From contig DFIS01000028.1 of NCBI GenBank assembly GCA_002372175.1, positions 1 to 38,696 on the forward strand: a stretch of DNA of 38,696 bases. Direction: 5' to 3'. A program made the position numbers and the translations under genes. The DNA is from Solobacterium sp. UBA3691 (GTDB taxonomy: Bacteria > Bacillota_I > Bacilli_A > Erysipelotrichales > Erysipelotrichaceae). The notes below the pieces were generated by a model, which had not been told where the DNA came from, ran no database searches, and was given only the letters and a program-made list of their open reading frames with translations. Shown here piece after piece: positions 1-7,745 of the stretch (positions within the stretch are counted from its first letter, which is position 1; the number at the start of each line of letters is the position of its first letter).

Positions 1-2
1 TC

Positions 3-176
3 CGCGTCCCAACGATGTATCCAAGTTCACAGATGTGCAGCTGCTGCGGATACAGGAATCCACTGACGAAAAAACTCTCTGTCAGGAGATGGGAGTGTCC
101 GAACTGCCACGTGATCCACGACAGAGATCATAATGCGAGTATCAATATACTGAACAAAGGCTTAGGGATAGCCTGA
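3..176 (+). CDS. tnpB: TnpB RNA-guided endonuclease, C-terminal fragment (5' end outside window)
   Basis: The reading frame is open from the left edge to a TGA at 174-176, giving 57 residues. It contains the TnpB zinc ribbon (MCSCCGY, then ECPNCHVIHDRDHNAS), that is CxxC...CxxC followed by the third RuvC Asp in RDHNAS, and ends KGLGIA. This is the conserved C-terminus of IS200/IS605 TnpB, the ancestor family of Cas12. TnpB proteins use an omegaRNA made from the 3' end of their own gene and the transposon right end to cut DNA at the empty donor site. Nothing in the visible part is broken, so the gene may be intact; the RuvC I and II residues lie outside the window. Confidence 0.85.
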   Translation, partial: RVPTMYPSSQMCSCCGYRNPLTKKLSVRRWECPNCHVIHDRDHNASINILNKGLGIA

Positions 177-307
177 GAGATAAACATCCAATAGGGTGGG
201 ACACACCCGAATCTACGCTTGTGGAGACTGTGTAAGACTAAAGCCTTCGTGGCAATGTGGTGGTCATTGAAGCAAGAATCCCACGACTTTAGTCGTGTGG
301 AGTGTCA
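177..307 (+). ncRNA. Probable omegaRNA (reRNA) scaffold at the transposon right end
   Basis: About 130 non-coding bases follow tnpB and are rich in inverted repeats, ending in the stem with ACGACT/AGTCGT arms around 283-296. In characterised IS605 elements the tnpB 3' end plus right end forms the omegaRNA scaffold, and the guide is read from flanking DNA immediately beyond it. The 5' limit is not determinable here and probably lies inside tnpB. The host-derived guide would be the bases just after about 308, which here cover the terminator of the next gene. Confidence 0.5.
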
Positions 308-336
308 AACAAAATAGACACCAGTATGGTGTCTAT
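306..336 (-). terminator. Rho-independent terminator of the recombinase-like gene
   Basis: A perfect 9-bp stem (ATAGACACC 314-322 / GGTGTCTAT 328-336, 5-nt loop) overlaps the stop codon of the minus-strand gene. Read on the minus strand it is followed by TTTGTTTG, giving a standard terminator that lies directly against the transposon end. Confidence 0.8.
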
Positions 337-1466
337 ATGCCGAGGATCTTCAGGACGGTGTCTCTGCCCAGCTGATCAATGATCGCATCCATGCGTTCCT
401 GCATCGGGATCGGATAACGCGCTGACCAGTTGCCGATCCATCCCTGTTTCGCCAGAGGAATGAATATCTTTTCGATCTCCTTCTGTTCGCTGACAAGGGA
501 CTGTCTCTCTTCGGAAGAGAGATCCCGGCGGCGAAGACTGCGGTCGATCTCAGCGTGTCTGCGCAGATTGGTGTCCAGCAGCTGGGAATGCACAAGCCCG
601 ATCAGAGAGATCTTGTTGGGCGTAATATCTTCCCGGGGAATACCTGCCATGTCGGCTGCTGTCAGCACCAGGTGGTGTACAGCACGGTAGTTATACGGCA
701 GATGTCTTGACGTCAGGAAATACGGTCTGTCATCATCGTTTGTACCGAGAGACGCTGTATGATAACGCAGTTTTTCGGCAAAGTCTTCAAAGAACTCAAA
801 GGCAGCTGTATACTCCCATGTGATCGAACCGTTCTTGTTGGAACGGATAAAACGTACCGGATATCCCGGTGCGGTATATGCGGACTGTGAGATGTCTTTT
901 ACTCTTTCCCGGAATGTGCCGGCATTGATATCGAGTGTCAGATGACCGGAAGGACCAATATGAAAATCCTTGACGCGTATATCTTCGATCTGTGCAGGTG
1001 TTAAGCCTACATACAGCATCAGCTGCAGGATCAGTGATTCATCGTTAGGCAGACTGGGTATGACATTCTGGAGTTTGCTTATGGTGCTGCGCGACAGAAA
1101 CAGGGAGGTATCATAAACGGTGGGGGTACGCAGTTCATTTTTAACAAGCTGTGAAAAAGGGTTGCGGTAATTCTCATAGATTCCTGACTGCTGCAGACGG
1201 GCGCCGAGACTGCGAAGAGTAGCCTTGTAGCGGTGTGCGGTGTTAGCAGACAGGGTTCCGTCCTGAACACGTGTGTCAAGGACGTCAAAATAGTATTGTG
1301 CATCGTCCTTGGAAAGATTTGAAATATGAAAACGACCATTTTCGAAAGAGTGTAACAGGTTCAACACTTTTCGATAGTCATTGACCGTGGAAGGGTTGGT
1401 TTCCAGACCGATGACAAGTTGTTCCCATTGGTCGGGAGTGATTCCGTTTGGCACTTTTCTGACCAT
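333..1466 (-). CDS. Tyrosine-recombinase-like protein lacking catalytic residues
   Basis: 377 residues from the ATG at 1466, chosen because AAGGAG lies 7 nt upstream; a longer frame back to 1589 lacks a ribosome site. Residues ~11-110 resemble the SAM-like core-binding domain of phage integrases (helical, TANTAHRYKATLRSLG-type helix). Residues ~135-300 resemble the catalytic fold, with LMLYVGLTPAQIEDIRVKDF matching the box I region. The box I Arg, normally GLR, is Thr156; no HxxR box II is seen around 283-300, and no nucleophile Tyr stands near the C-terminus. It probably binds DNA without recombining it, as a regulator or remnant. It is transcribed alone towards a transposon end and has its own terminator. 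Two operator-like palindromes lie upstream. A diverged active recombinase with displaced residues cannot be excluded. Confidence 0.65.
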   Translation of the reverse strand: MVRKVPNGITPDQWEQLVIGLETNPSTVNDYRKVLNLLHSFENGRFHISNLSKDDAQYYFDVLDTRVQDGTLSANTAHRYKATLRSLGARLQQSGIYENYRNPFSQLVKNELRTPTVYDTSLFLSRSTISKLQNVIPSLPNDESLILQLMLYVGLTPAQIEDIRVKDFHIGPSGHLTLDINAGTFRERVKDISQSAYTAPGYPVRFIRSNKNGSITWEYTAAFEFFEDFAEKLRYHTASLGTNDDDRPYFLTSRHLPYNYRAVHHLVLTAADMAGIPREDITPNKISLIGLVHSQLLDTNLRRHAEIDRSLRRRDLSSEERQSLVSEQKEIEKIFIPLAKQGWIGNWSARYPIPMQERMDAIIDQLGRDTVLKILGI

Positions 1467-1525
1467 GAGGAGGCTCCTTCTTTTCTGTACATAAATTTTA
1501 CTATGGAACGCGAGAGCATGTCTAT

Positions 1526-1560
1526 TTATCACTGATAAGACTTTGTTATGATAATCATAA
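1526..1560. promoter_or_regulatory. Two operator-like palindromes upstream of the recombinase-like gene
   Basis: TTATCA-C-TGATAA (1526-1538) and TTATGAT-A-ATCATAA (1546-1560) are perfect palindromes whose centres are 21 bp apart, two helical turns. The second has the 7-1-7 layout of Fur/PerR-family boxes but is not an exact match. They lie 60-95 bp upstream of the minus-strand start. They could bind a Fur-family regulator or the recombinase-like protein itself; this is inference. Confidence 0.45.
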
Positions 1561-1692
1561 AATTTAACAAATAGAAGTTCGCAAGTCACATAATTTCACA
1601 AATACTCTTGATAATTCTACGTTACAAGATTTGTACGATAATAGTGCAGTTACCCCTCACTGCTCCCCTTATAAGACATAATATGAAACAAG

Positions 1693-1715
1693 AAGACCGT
1701 AATCACGGTCTTTTT
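1693..1715 (+). terminator. Hairpin-T-run upstream of galK (orphan terminator or attenuator)
   Basis: The stem AAGACCGT (1693-1700) / ACGGTCTT (1705-1712) with loop AATC is followed by T residues to 1715. No plus-strand gene ends just upstream, so it either insulates galK from read-through out of the transposon or attenuates a longer galK leader. The rest of 1561-1692 is AT-rich and shows no gene. Confidence 0.65.
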
Positions 1716-1729
1716 GTATGTCTGTGTAT

Positions 1730-1747
1730 TATAATATTTCTGAGGTG
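1730..1747 (+). promoter_or_regulatory. galK -10 box and ribosome binding site
   Basis: A perfect TATAAT stands at 1730-1735 and GAGGTG at 1742-1747, 7 nt before the galK ATG. No convincing -35 box is found 17 bp upstream; that position falls in the terminator-like hairpin. Confidence 0.45.
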
Positions 1748-1754
1748 AAATCCC

Positions 1755-2927
1755 ATGGACAAGATAAAGGATAATTTACGTAAGACATTCACGGAGATAT
1801 ACGGATATGAGGGGGACTTCCGGTATTTCTTTTCACCGGGCAGAGTCAACCTGATCGGTGAACATACAGACTATAACGGCGGTCATGTTTTCCCGGCAGC
1901 GATCCAGCTTGGCATCAGCGGCATCGTTGCACAGAGAGATGACACAAAGATACGCTGTTACTCAATGAATGCTGATGAAGGTGTTGTTGAAAAGGATCTG
2001 AAGACACTGGCAGAACCGACGCATACACGCAGCTGGACAGACTATGTGACAGGCATGATCCAGGTCATGCAGGAAGAGGGAAGTGTGATCGACAGGGGCT
2101 TTGATCTTGTGATCTGCGGCAATCTGCCGTTAGGCTCGGGTCTTTCCAGTTCCGCATGTCTTGAAGTGCTGATCGGATACATGCTCAAGGTACTGTATGA
2201 TCCGAAGGTCACAAACAAGCAGATCGCCCTGTTCGGACAGCGTGTGGAGAATGAGTATATAGGTGTCAACTCCGGGATCATGGATCAGTTTGCAATCGCC
2301 ATGGGAGAAGAGAATAAAGCCCTGTACCTGGATACCGCGACCCTCGAGTACGAAGCCGTACCGCTGAACATGAGCGGATATACATTCGTGATCATGAATA
2401 CAAACAAGAAGCGGGAACTGGCAGATTCCAAGTACAATGAGCGCCGGGCAGAGTGTGAACAGGCCCTGGAGGAGCTGCAGAGCATCGTGGATATCCAGAG
2501 TCTTGGTGAACTGTCTCCGGAGGAGTTTGAGGCATACTCGTTTATCATCAGTGATCCGGTCAGAAAGAGACGGGCTAAACATGCGGTATATGAGAATGCC
2601 AGGACGTCTCTGGCTGTCAAGGTACTGATGGCAGACAAGCTGAATCTGTTCGGCCTGTTAATGAACGCATCGCACGAATCCCTGCGTTTTGATTATGAGG
2701 TCACAGGTGTGGAACTGGATACGCTTGTCGATGCCGCAAGAGAGTGTGAAGGCGTACTCGGCGCAAGGATGACCGGGGCCGGATTCGGCGGCTGTGCCAT
2801 TGCCCTGGTACGGTATGAATATTCTCTGATCATGCAGGAACATGTTAAGAAAATTTATACGGAGAAGATCGGTTACGAACCGTCATTCTATGAAGTTGAA
2901 TTCAAGGGAGGTCCGCAGGAGATATGA
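1755..2927 (+). CDS. galK: Galactokinase
   Basis: 390 residues, the normal length for GalK. It phosphorylates alpha-D-galactose with ATP to galactose-1-phosphate, the first committed step of the Leloir pathway, in the cytosol. The galactokinase signature GRVNLIGEHTDYNGG lies near residues 29-43, the GHMP-kinase ATP loop LPLGSGLSSSA near 125-135, and a GHMP C-terminal motif GARMTGAGFGGCAI near 335-348. The start at 1755 has GAGGTG upstream. It overlaps galM by 4 nt (ATGA), so the two are translationally coupled. galT and galE are not in the window, so the rest of the pathway lies elsewhere. Confidence 0.97.
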   Translation: MDKIKDNLRKTFTEIYGYEGDFRYFFSPGRVNLIGEHTDYNGGHVFPAAIQLGISGIVAQRDDTKIRCYSMNADEGVVEKDLKTLAEPTHTRSWTDYVTGMIQVMQEEGSVIDRGFDLVICGNLPLGSGLSSSACLEVLIGYMLKVLYDPKVTNKQIALFGQRVENEYIGVNSGIMDQFAIAMGEENKALYLDTATLEYEAVPLNMSGYTFVIMNTNKKRELADSKYNERRAECEQALEELQSIVDIQSLGELSPEEFEAYSFIISDPVRKRRAKHAVYENARTSLAVKVLMADKLNLFGLLMNASHESLRFDYEVTGVELDTLVDAARECEGVLGARMTGAGFGGCAIALVRYEYSLIMQEHVKKIYTEKIGYEPSFYEVEFKGGPQEI

Positions 2928-3937
2928 TTCGTGAATTTGGAATAAACAAGCATGGTGAACAGGCACATCTGCTTACACTGGAAAATGACAAATACTACGT
3001 GGAACTGACGGACTGCGGAGCAGCGCTCGTATCCTATGTGCTGAAGGAAACAGGAACAGATATCTGTCAGGGATTTACCTGTGCGGAAGGCTATGACAAG
3101 GGCGGCTCCCACGGTGCCAGTGTCGGTAGAGTATGCAACCGCATCAGAGACAAGAAGTTTACGCTGAACGGCAGAGAGTATGTAATCGAATCCGGCAAGC
3201 CCGGCAGACACCTGCTGCACTGCGGCATCTACAGCCTGGCGCACAGAATGTACAGCTATGAGGAACAGCCGGGAAAGGTGATCTTCCGTATTACTGTCAA
3301 GGATGGCGAGGGAGGTTTCCCCGGGGAAGCTGATATTGCCGTAACATATGCCTTGAGTGAGGAAGGTCTTACCTGGTCATATACAGGCACGGCGAAGAGC
3401 GATACACTGATCTCGATGACCAATCATGCCTACTTCAACCTTGACGGATACATGAGCGAGAGTGTTCTGGATCATAAACTGCAGGTATTTGCGGATGAGT
3501 TCCTGGAAGTCGATGATGAGCAGATGATGACAGGAACAGTGCTCAATGTGCGGGGTACGCCGTTTGACTTCAGAGAGCCGAAGCAGATCGGAGAGGACCT
3601 CGGCAGCAACGATGTACAGCTGAAGAACGGCCTGGGCTATGATCATCACTTCATTATTCCCGGCACCGGCATGAGAAAGCACGCAGAGCTGACCAACGGG
3701 ATCCTGAAGCTGACGGTATTCTCCGACCATCCCGGTGTACAGGTCTACTCCGGCAACCAGCTGACAGGCAATTATAACTTCGGCAAGGGCGGCGCACACT
3801 TCCCGTACCGCAGCGCTGTATGCCTGGAAACGCAGTATGTGCCGAATGCGATCAACTGTGATGGGTTCGAGAAACCGATCGTGAGGGCAGGGAAAACAGT
3901 AACCCATACGACCTTGTTCGCACTCGAAAAGATCTGA
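2924..3937 (+). CDS. galM: Aldose 1-epimerase (galactose mutarotase)
   Basis: 337 residues. It interconverts beta- and alpha-galactose so that GalK can use the alpha form. Family hallmarks are HGASVGRVCNRI near residues 64-75, HLLHCG near 93-98, the catalytic-His region TNHAYFNLDG near 166-175, and the Glu-containing VCLETQYVPNAIN near 304-316. Its ATG overlaps the galK stop by 4 nt and it is followed by a strong terminator, so galK-galM is a two-gene unit separated from the downstream hydrolase operon. Confidence 0.95.
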   Translation: MIREFGINKHGEQAHLLTLENDKYYVELTDCGAALVSYVLKETGTDICQGFTCAEGYDKGGSHGASVGRVCNRIRDKKFTLNGREYVIESGKPGRHLLHCGIYSLAHRMYSYEEQPGKVIFRITVKDGEGGFPGEADIAVTYALSEEGLTWSYTGTAKSDTLISMTNHAYFNLDGYMSESVLDHKLQVFADEFLEVDDEQMMTGTVLNVRGTPFDFREPKQIGEDLGSNDVQLKNGLGYDHHFIIPGTGMRKHAELTNGILKLTVFSDHPGVQVYSGNQLTGNYNFGKGGAHFPYRSAVCLETQYVPNAINCDGFEKPIVRAGKTVTHTTLFALEKI

Positions 3938-3942
3938 AATAT

Positions 3943-3989
3943 CCTGACTGCAAGTAAGAAGTAATTTCTAAAAGCAGTCAGGTTTTTTT
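3943..3989 (+). terminator. Rho-independent terminator of galKM
   Basis: The stem CCTGACTGC (3943-3951) / GCAGTCAGG (3974-3982) is closed by a 22-nt loop and followed by seven T residues (3983-3989). Confidence 0.92.
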
Positions 3990-4014
3990 ATATATACGGG
4001 TATTCCCTCGGTCT

Positions 4015-4040
4015 TACAATAGAAACTGTAAACGCTTACA
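4015..4040 (+). promoter_or_regulatory. Promoter -10 and cre/LacI-type operator of the hydrolase operon
   Basis: A TACAAT -10 box (4015-4020) is followed 6 nt later by TGTAAACGCTTACA (4027-4040). This fits the catabolite-responsive element consensus TGWNANCGNTNWCA and equally a LacI/GalR-family operator. It covers the predicted transcription start, a position where binding represses. No good -35 hexamer is visible. Whether CcpA or a dedicated LacI-type repressor binds cannot be told; no such regulator gene is in the window. Confidence 0.75.
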
Positions 4041-4152
4041 GATTTTTATGCATGATCATCGCGGGACAGAGGGAATGTCTTTTCTGTACAGGAAGGAAGA
4101 TCTGTTTGGCGTATATGAAGAACATCATATTCATGAATGAAGGAGTAATGGT
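4041..4152 (+). other. Long leader of the hydrolase operon with a flanking inverted repeat
   Basis: The leader of about 110 nt ends in AGGAG, 8 nt before the first gene. ATTCCCTCGGTC (4002-4013) and its near-complement at 4065-4076 (11 of 12 paired) bracket the operator. This could be an accessory protein site or chance. No known riboswitch fold was recognised. Confidence 0.35.
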
Positions 4153-5025
4153 ATGGGAATGACAAAACCGATCGTGCTGGAAATAGCACACAGAACTTAC
4201 GCAATTAATGAATTTGGCATGGCTACCTGCTTCATTATGTGGGGCACAAAGAGGGGCCTGATGATCGATACCGGCTGCGGTATGTACAACGTAAAGGAGA
4301 TTGCGGATGAACTGTGTCCGTATCCGTATGATGTTGTGCTGACGCACGGACACGGGGATCACAGCGGCTATATGGATGCCTGGGATGAGGTCTGGCTCCA
4401 TCCTGCAGACTGGGATGCCTATGCACCGGAGAAGATGGCGGCAGCCAGGGAGTTCCATAAGTCCTATCCGAAGATGATGGCAGGCTACGGCAGTTTTGAG
4501 GCCTACGATATTACAGAGGAACAGCTGCACTTTCCCGATCATGCGCCGAAATTCATCCCCTGCGAAGATGGTACGGTGTTTGACCTGGGTGACAGAAAGA
4601 TCGATGTCATACATACACCCGGACATACAGCCGGAGAGATCGTCCTGATCGATCCGACGACACGTATTCTGTTTTCCGGTGATGCCTGCAACCCCAACCT
4701 CGGTCTCAGAGCCACAAGTATCAATACAGCCCTGAAGGGACTGTTAAAGGTCAAGGCAAGGGAGAAGGACTTCGACCGTAACTTCAACAGTCATATCGGC
4801 TACGGCGGCAGTAACGTGCATATCGCGATGCCTGACAGCTGCCTTGACGATTGTTTATACATTCTCGAGGGAATCATGGAGGGTACAGCAGATGTGAAAC
4901 ATGCATCGTCACCGTTCCGTCCCGGTACACCTCCGGTCTATTACGTCAAATATGGCAATGTACAGATCACGTTTGATCCGAACCGTATTATCGACGAAGG
5001 AGAGGAGAATGCAGTATGGCAATAA
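4153..5025 (+). CDS. MBL-fold metallohydrolase, array copy 1
   Basis: 290 residues, no signal peptide, so cytosolic. The metallo-beta-lactamase motif THGHGDH puts metal ligands at His65, His67, Asp69 and His70; HTPGHTAGEIVLID near residues 154-167 supplies the next His, FSGDACN the bridging Asp, and HIGYGG the late His. The family includes lactonases, glyoxalase II-like thioesterases and phosphodiesterases; the substrate here is unknown. It is the first gene of a 13-gene operon. The five paralogues downstream share the N-terminal TYAINEFG-type strand and the ALKGLLKVKARE helix. Its 3' end reads ten bases into the next gene (ends NAVWQ), whereas the sister proteins end with PAV or PAE, suggesting the stop codon was lost when the two genes were fused in phase with the operon. 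Confidence 0.9.
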   Translation: MGMTKPIVLEIAHRTYAINEFGMATCFIMWGTKRGLMIDTGCGMYNVKEIADELCPYPYDVVLTHGHGDHSGYMDAWDEVWLHPADWDAYAPEKMAAAREFHKSYPKMMAGYGSFEAYDITEEQLHFPDHAPKFIPCEDGTVFDLGDRKIDVIHTPGHTAGEIVLIDPTTRILFSGDACNPNLGLRATSINTALKGLLKVKAREKDFDRNFNSHIGYGGSNVHIAMPDSCLDDCLYILEGIMEGTADVKHASSPFRPGTPPVYYVKYGNVQITFDPNRIIDEGEENAVWQ

Positions 5026-6362
5026 AAGCAGGAGCCGCAAAAGTATGCATATCCCCGACCGGGGATCTGTTTCCGTTTGGTACCTTCGCCGGTGCCGATC
5101 CCCGCTCTGCCCTGCACGATGACATCTACACAAGAGCTGTCGTCATCGATAACGGGGAAACCAGAGCCGCGATCGTCAATTTTGACCTGGTCGTTCTGCC
5201 GCCGGTAGAAGAGACGCGGAAGATCATCGCCGAAGCAGCAGGTGTACCGGAGAAGAATGTCTTTATGTGTGCTACGCATAATCACGACGCTCCCGGCACA
5301 AGACGCAGGGTGCAGCACAAGGACAGCCCGCGCTCGGATGCAGAAAGAACAGAGAAATTCACACAGATCGTCTTCGAGGGAGCACGTAAGGCAGCAGCTC
5401 AGGCAGCACAGAATCTGCGGCCGGCGAAGTACGGCTTCGGTACCGGTGAGAGCTGGATCAATGTCAACCGTGACAAGCAGTTCGAAGACGGATACTGGAT
5501 GCAGGATAACAACTATGCCCGGTATGCCGATAAGACGCTGGCAGTACTGAAGCTGGTGGATGAAGAAGACAAACTGATCGCAGCCGTACTGAACTACGGG
5601 TGTCATGCCGTACTGGGTTTTGTCGCAAAGGACTTTGACGGAAAGATCAAGGTATCTGCCGACTGGCCCGGTGTTACCCAGGGGTTTGTTGAGAGACGCT
5701 ATGGCAATGATGCTGTATGTCTCTGGACACCGGCAGCAGAGGGCAACCTGAATCCGGTCATCGGATCCGGTGTCTTTACCTATCTCGATGACGGTTACGG
5801 TGTGCGTACAAATCTGCCTGACGGTACAGCCTTTGTGCTGATGCAGTCACTCGGCGGTCAGCATGCGATCGACGCCATCGGTGTCATCAACGGTATAACA
5901 ACATACAAAGAAGACATGGATATTGCCTCGGTGTGGTCCTCCGTGGATCTGCCGCGGCAGAAAGCACCGGAAGGGGCAGACATGGCCTATAACCGTCTGC
6001 TGGTAGACAATATCGTTCCGTTAGGTCCCAACGGCGAAAGACCGGAAAAGAAACTCGTACAGATGATCGATGATCCCGAGCATCCCTACAACATGGAGAT
6101 GACACTGCTTCAGCTTGGTGATGTTGCCTTTGTCGGTGTACCGAACGAGATCTATTCCGAGATCGGCAGAGACATGAAGGCGGCTTCACCATGCCCCAAT
6201 ACAGTCATTGTTACACATACCAACTCCAACTATATCGGGTATATCCCCGATAAGACATCCGAAGGACATCTCGTCTTCCAGGCCTATGGTGATATCAAGC
6301 CGGCAGCCTGTGATGAGATCATCGTACAGGGAATGCTCAAACTATTTGAAGAGCTCAAATAA
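5016..6362 (+). CDS. Neutral-ceramidase-like hydrolase, array copy 1 (subgroup A)
   Basis: 448 residues matching the N-terminal catalytic domain of neutral/alkaline ceramidases (Ceramidase_alk family). It lacks the C-terminal Ig-like domain and signal peptide of secreted ceramidases, which run to about 650-780 residues. Seen: the N-terminal strand AGAAKVCISPT; THNH with His88 and His90; NYGCHAV with His197; PNEIYSEIG with Glu378; NYIGYIPD with Tyr406/Tyr409. These align with the two His, Glu and Tyr zinc ligands. The ceramidase GDVSPN motif is EGNLNP here, so Asn246 stands where the catalytic Ser should be. It is probably a metal-dependent hydrolase of another substrate. GAGAGG lies upstream inside the preceding MBL gene, which it overlaps by 10 nt. 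Confidence 0.85.
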   Translation: MAIKAGAAKVCISPTGDLFPFGTFAGADPRSALHDDIYTRAVVIDNGETRAAIVNFDLVVLPPVEETRKIIAEAAGVPEKNVFMCATHNHDAPGTRRRVQHKDSPRSDAERTEKFTQIVFEGARKAAAQAAQNLRPAKYGFGTGESWINVNRDKQFEDGYWMQDNNYARYADKTLAVLKLVDEEDKLIAAVLNYGCHAVLGFVAKDFDGKIKVSADWPGVTQGFVERRYGNDAVCLWTPAAEGNLNPVIGSGVFTYLDDGYGVRTNLPDGTAFVLMQSLGGQHAIDAIGVINGITTYKEDMDIASVWSSVDLPRQKAPEGADMAYNRLLVDNIVPLGPNGERPEKKLVQMIDDPEHPYNMEMTLLQLGDVAFVGVPNEIYSEIGRDMKAASPCPNTVIVTHTNSNYIGYIPDKTSEGHLVFQAYGDIKPAACDEIIVQGMLKLFEELK

Positions 6363-6376
6363 ACAGGAGGTGCGTT

Positions 6377-7735
6377 ATGACGCTAAGAGTCGGGGCAGGG
6401 AAAGCCTGTATCTCTCCTACAGCAGATCTGTTTCCTTTCAGCGGATTTGCGGGAAGCGATCCGAAGGTAGAAGTTCATGATGATCTTTATACCAGAGCGA
6501 TCGTGATCGACAACGGTGAAAAGCTTGCGGCCATCGTCAATTTTGATCTGGGTATGTTACCGCCGTGGAAAGAGATGGTGGAAACTCTGCAGAGCATTAT
6601 GCCGATCGAAGAAAAGTACATGTTCTTTGCGCCTACGCACAATCATGGTGCACCGCACGCAAGACCTTCCGTTCGTCCTGCCGGGATGGAGAAGCTGGTC
6701 AAAAACGACGACGAACAGACCGAGAAGTTTACAGCGATCGTATACAGGGGTCTGAAGGAAGCTGTGGAGAAGGCATATGCGTCTTTGCGGCCTGCCAGAT
6801 ACGGCTTCGGCACCGGACAGAGCTGGATCAATGTCAACCGTGACAAGCAGTTCGAAGACGGCTACTGGATGCAGGACAACAACTATGCAGGATATGCGGA
6901 TAAGACTCTGGCAGTGATCAAGTTTGTGGACGAAGAGGATAAGCTGATCGCAGCCGTCCTGAACTATGCATGTCATGCGGTGCTAACCTTTATCGGTAAG
7001 GATGCGGACGGCAAGTGCAAGGTCTCCGGTGATATTCCTGGATATACAGAGGCATTTGTTGAAAGACGCTTCGGCAATGATGCAGTGGTTCTCTGGACAC
7101 CGGCGGCAGAGGGGAATGTCAACCCTGTGATCGGTACAGGTGTCTTTACCTATCTGGATGACGGCTATGGCGTACGTACGAATCTTCCCGATGGTACAGC
7201 CTTCATTCTGCAGGCAAGCCTCGGCGGTCAGCATGCGATCGATTCGATCAAGGTGATCAACAGTATCACGGAGTATAAAGATACGATGGATATTCAGGCA
7301 GATAAGGAGATCATCCCCCTGCCTGCACAGAAACCTCCGGTAGGGGCGGATATGGGCTATAACCGCCTGCTGGTAGACAATATCGTACCGCTGGGACCGA
7401 ATGGGGAACATCCTGAAAAGAAGCTGGTACAGATGGAAGATGATCCCGATCATCCGTTCATGATGGAACTGAAAGTACTGAAACTCGGTGATATCGCTGT
7501 TCTGGGTTCTTCCAACGATGTCTATTCGGAGATCGGCAGAGATATGAAAGCAGCGTCACCGATGAAGAATACGATCGTTGTTGTCCATACCAATCCGGCC
7601 ATCAACAGCTACATACCCGATAAGACAGCGAAGGATCATCTGACATTCCAGGCATACGGTTATGTCAAACCCGGTGCCTGTGATGAACTGATCGTTGAGG
7701 GCATGCTCAGACTGTTCGATAAGTTAGAGAAATAG
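6377..7735 (+). CDS. Neutral-ceramidase-like hydrolase, array copy 2 (subgroup A)
   Basis: 452 residues with AGGAGG 7 nt before the ATG and 14 nt after copy 1. It is close to copies 1 and 3 throughout: the GQSWINVNRDKQFEDGYWMQ block is shared. It keeps THNH and NYACHAV, and has EGNVNP at the ceramidase GDVSPN position. It differs at two putative metal positions: the loop is SSNDVYSEIG (Asp for Glu) and the C-terminal motif is INSYIPD, with one Tyr fewer. Copy 2 may thus have altered specificity or weak activity, possibly as a partner subunit. The function is otherwise unknown. Confidence 0.82.
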   Translation: MTLRVGAGKACISPTADLFPFSGFAGSDPKVEVHDDLYTRAIVIDNGEKLAAIVNFDLGMLPPWKEMVETLQSIMPIEEKYMFFAPTHNHGAPHARPSVRPAGMEKLVKNDDEQTEKFTAIVYRGLKEAVEKAYASLRPARYGFGTGQSWINVNRDKQFEDGYWMQDNNYAGYADKTLAVIKFVDEEDKLIAAVLNYACHAVLTFIGKDADGKCKVSGDIPGYTEAFVERRFGNDAVVLWTPAAEGNVNPVIGTGVFTYLDDGYGVRTNLPDGTAFILQASLGGQHAIDSIKVINSITEYKDTMDIQADKEIIPLPAQKPPVGADMGYNRLLVDNIVPLGPNGEHPEKKLVQMEDDPDHPFMMELKVLKLGDIAVLGSSNDVYSEIGRDMKAASPMKNTIVVVHTNPAINSYIPDKTAKDHLTFQAYGYVKPGACDELIVEGMLRLFDKLEK

Positions 7736-7745
7736 GAGGTCACAT

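Larger units (their letters stand above)
1..308 (+). mobile_element. IS200/IS605-type element, right end (left part outside window)
   Basis: The window opens inside a TnpB-type gene and continues into a non-coding tail that ends near 307 with the hairpin-rich sequence typical of IS605/IS1341 right ends: ACGACT-TT-AGTCGT at about 283-296, then a GTGTCAA-type end at about 301-307. No TnpA is visible; it may lie left of the window or be absent. The boundary at about 308 is inferred from the end of the hairpin region and the abrupt start of the neighbouring terminator at 314. Confidence 0.75.

Noticed and set aside
2130..2582. Long antisense frame inside galK
   Set aside because: It is a shadow of the high-identity GalK coding frame, with no ribosome site; similar antisense frames occur in all ceramidase-like genes.
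1755..3937. galK-galM as part of the hydrolase operon, i.e. a galactolipid pathway
   Set aside because: A strong terminator (3943-3989) and a separate promoter and operator lie between them; the link would rest on adjacency only.
4048..4140. A 30-codon His-rich reading frame in the leader of the hydrolase operon, ending just before the first ribosome site
   Set aside because: No ribosome site before its ATG and no recognised leader-peptide pattern; the position may be chance.
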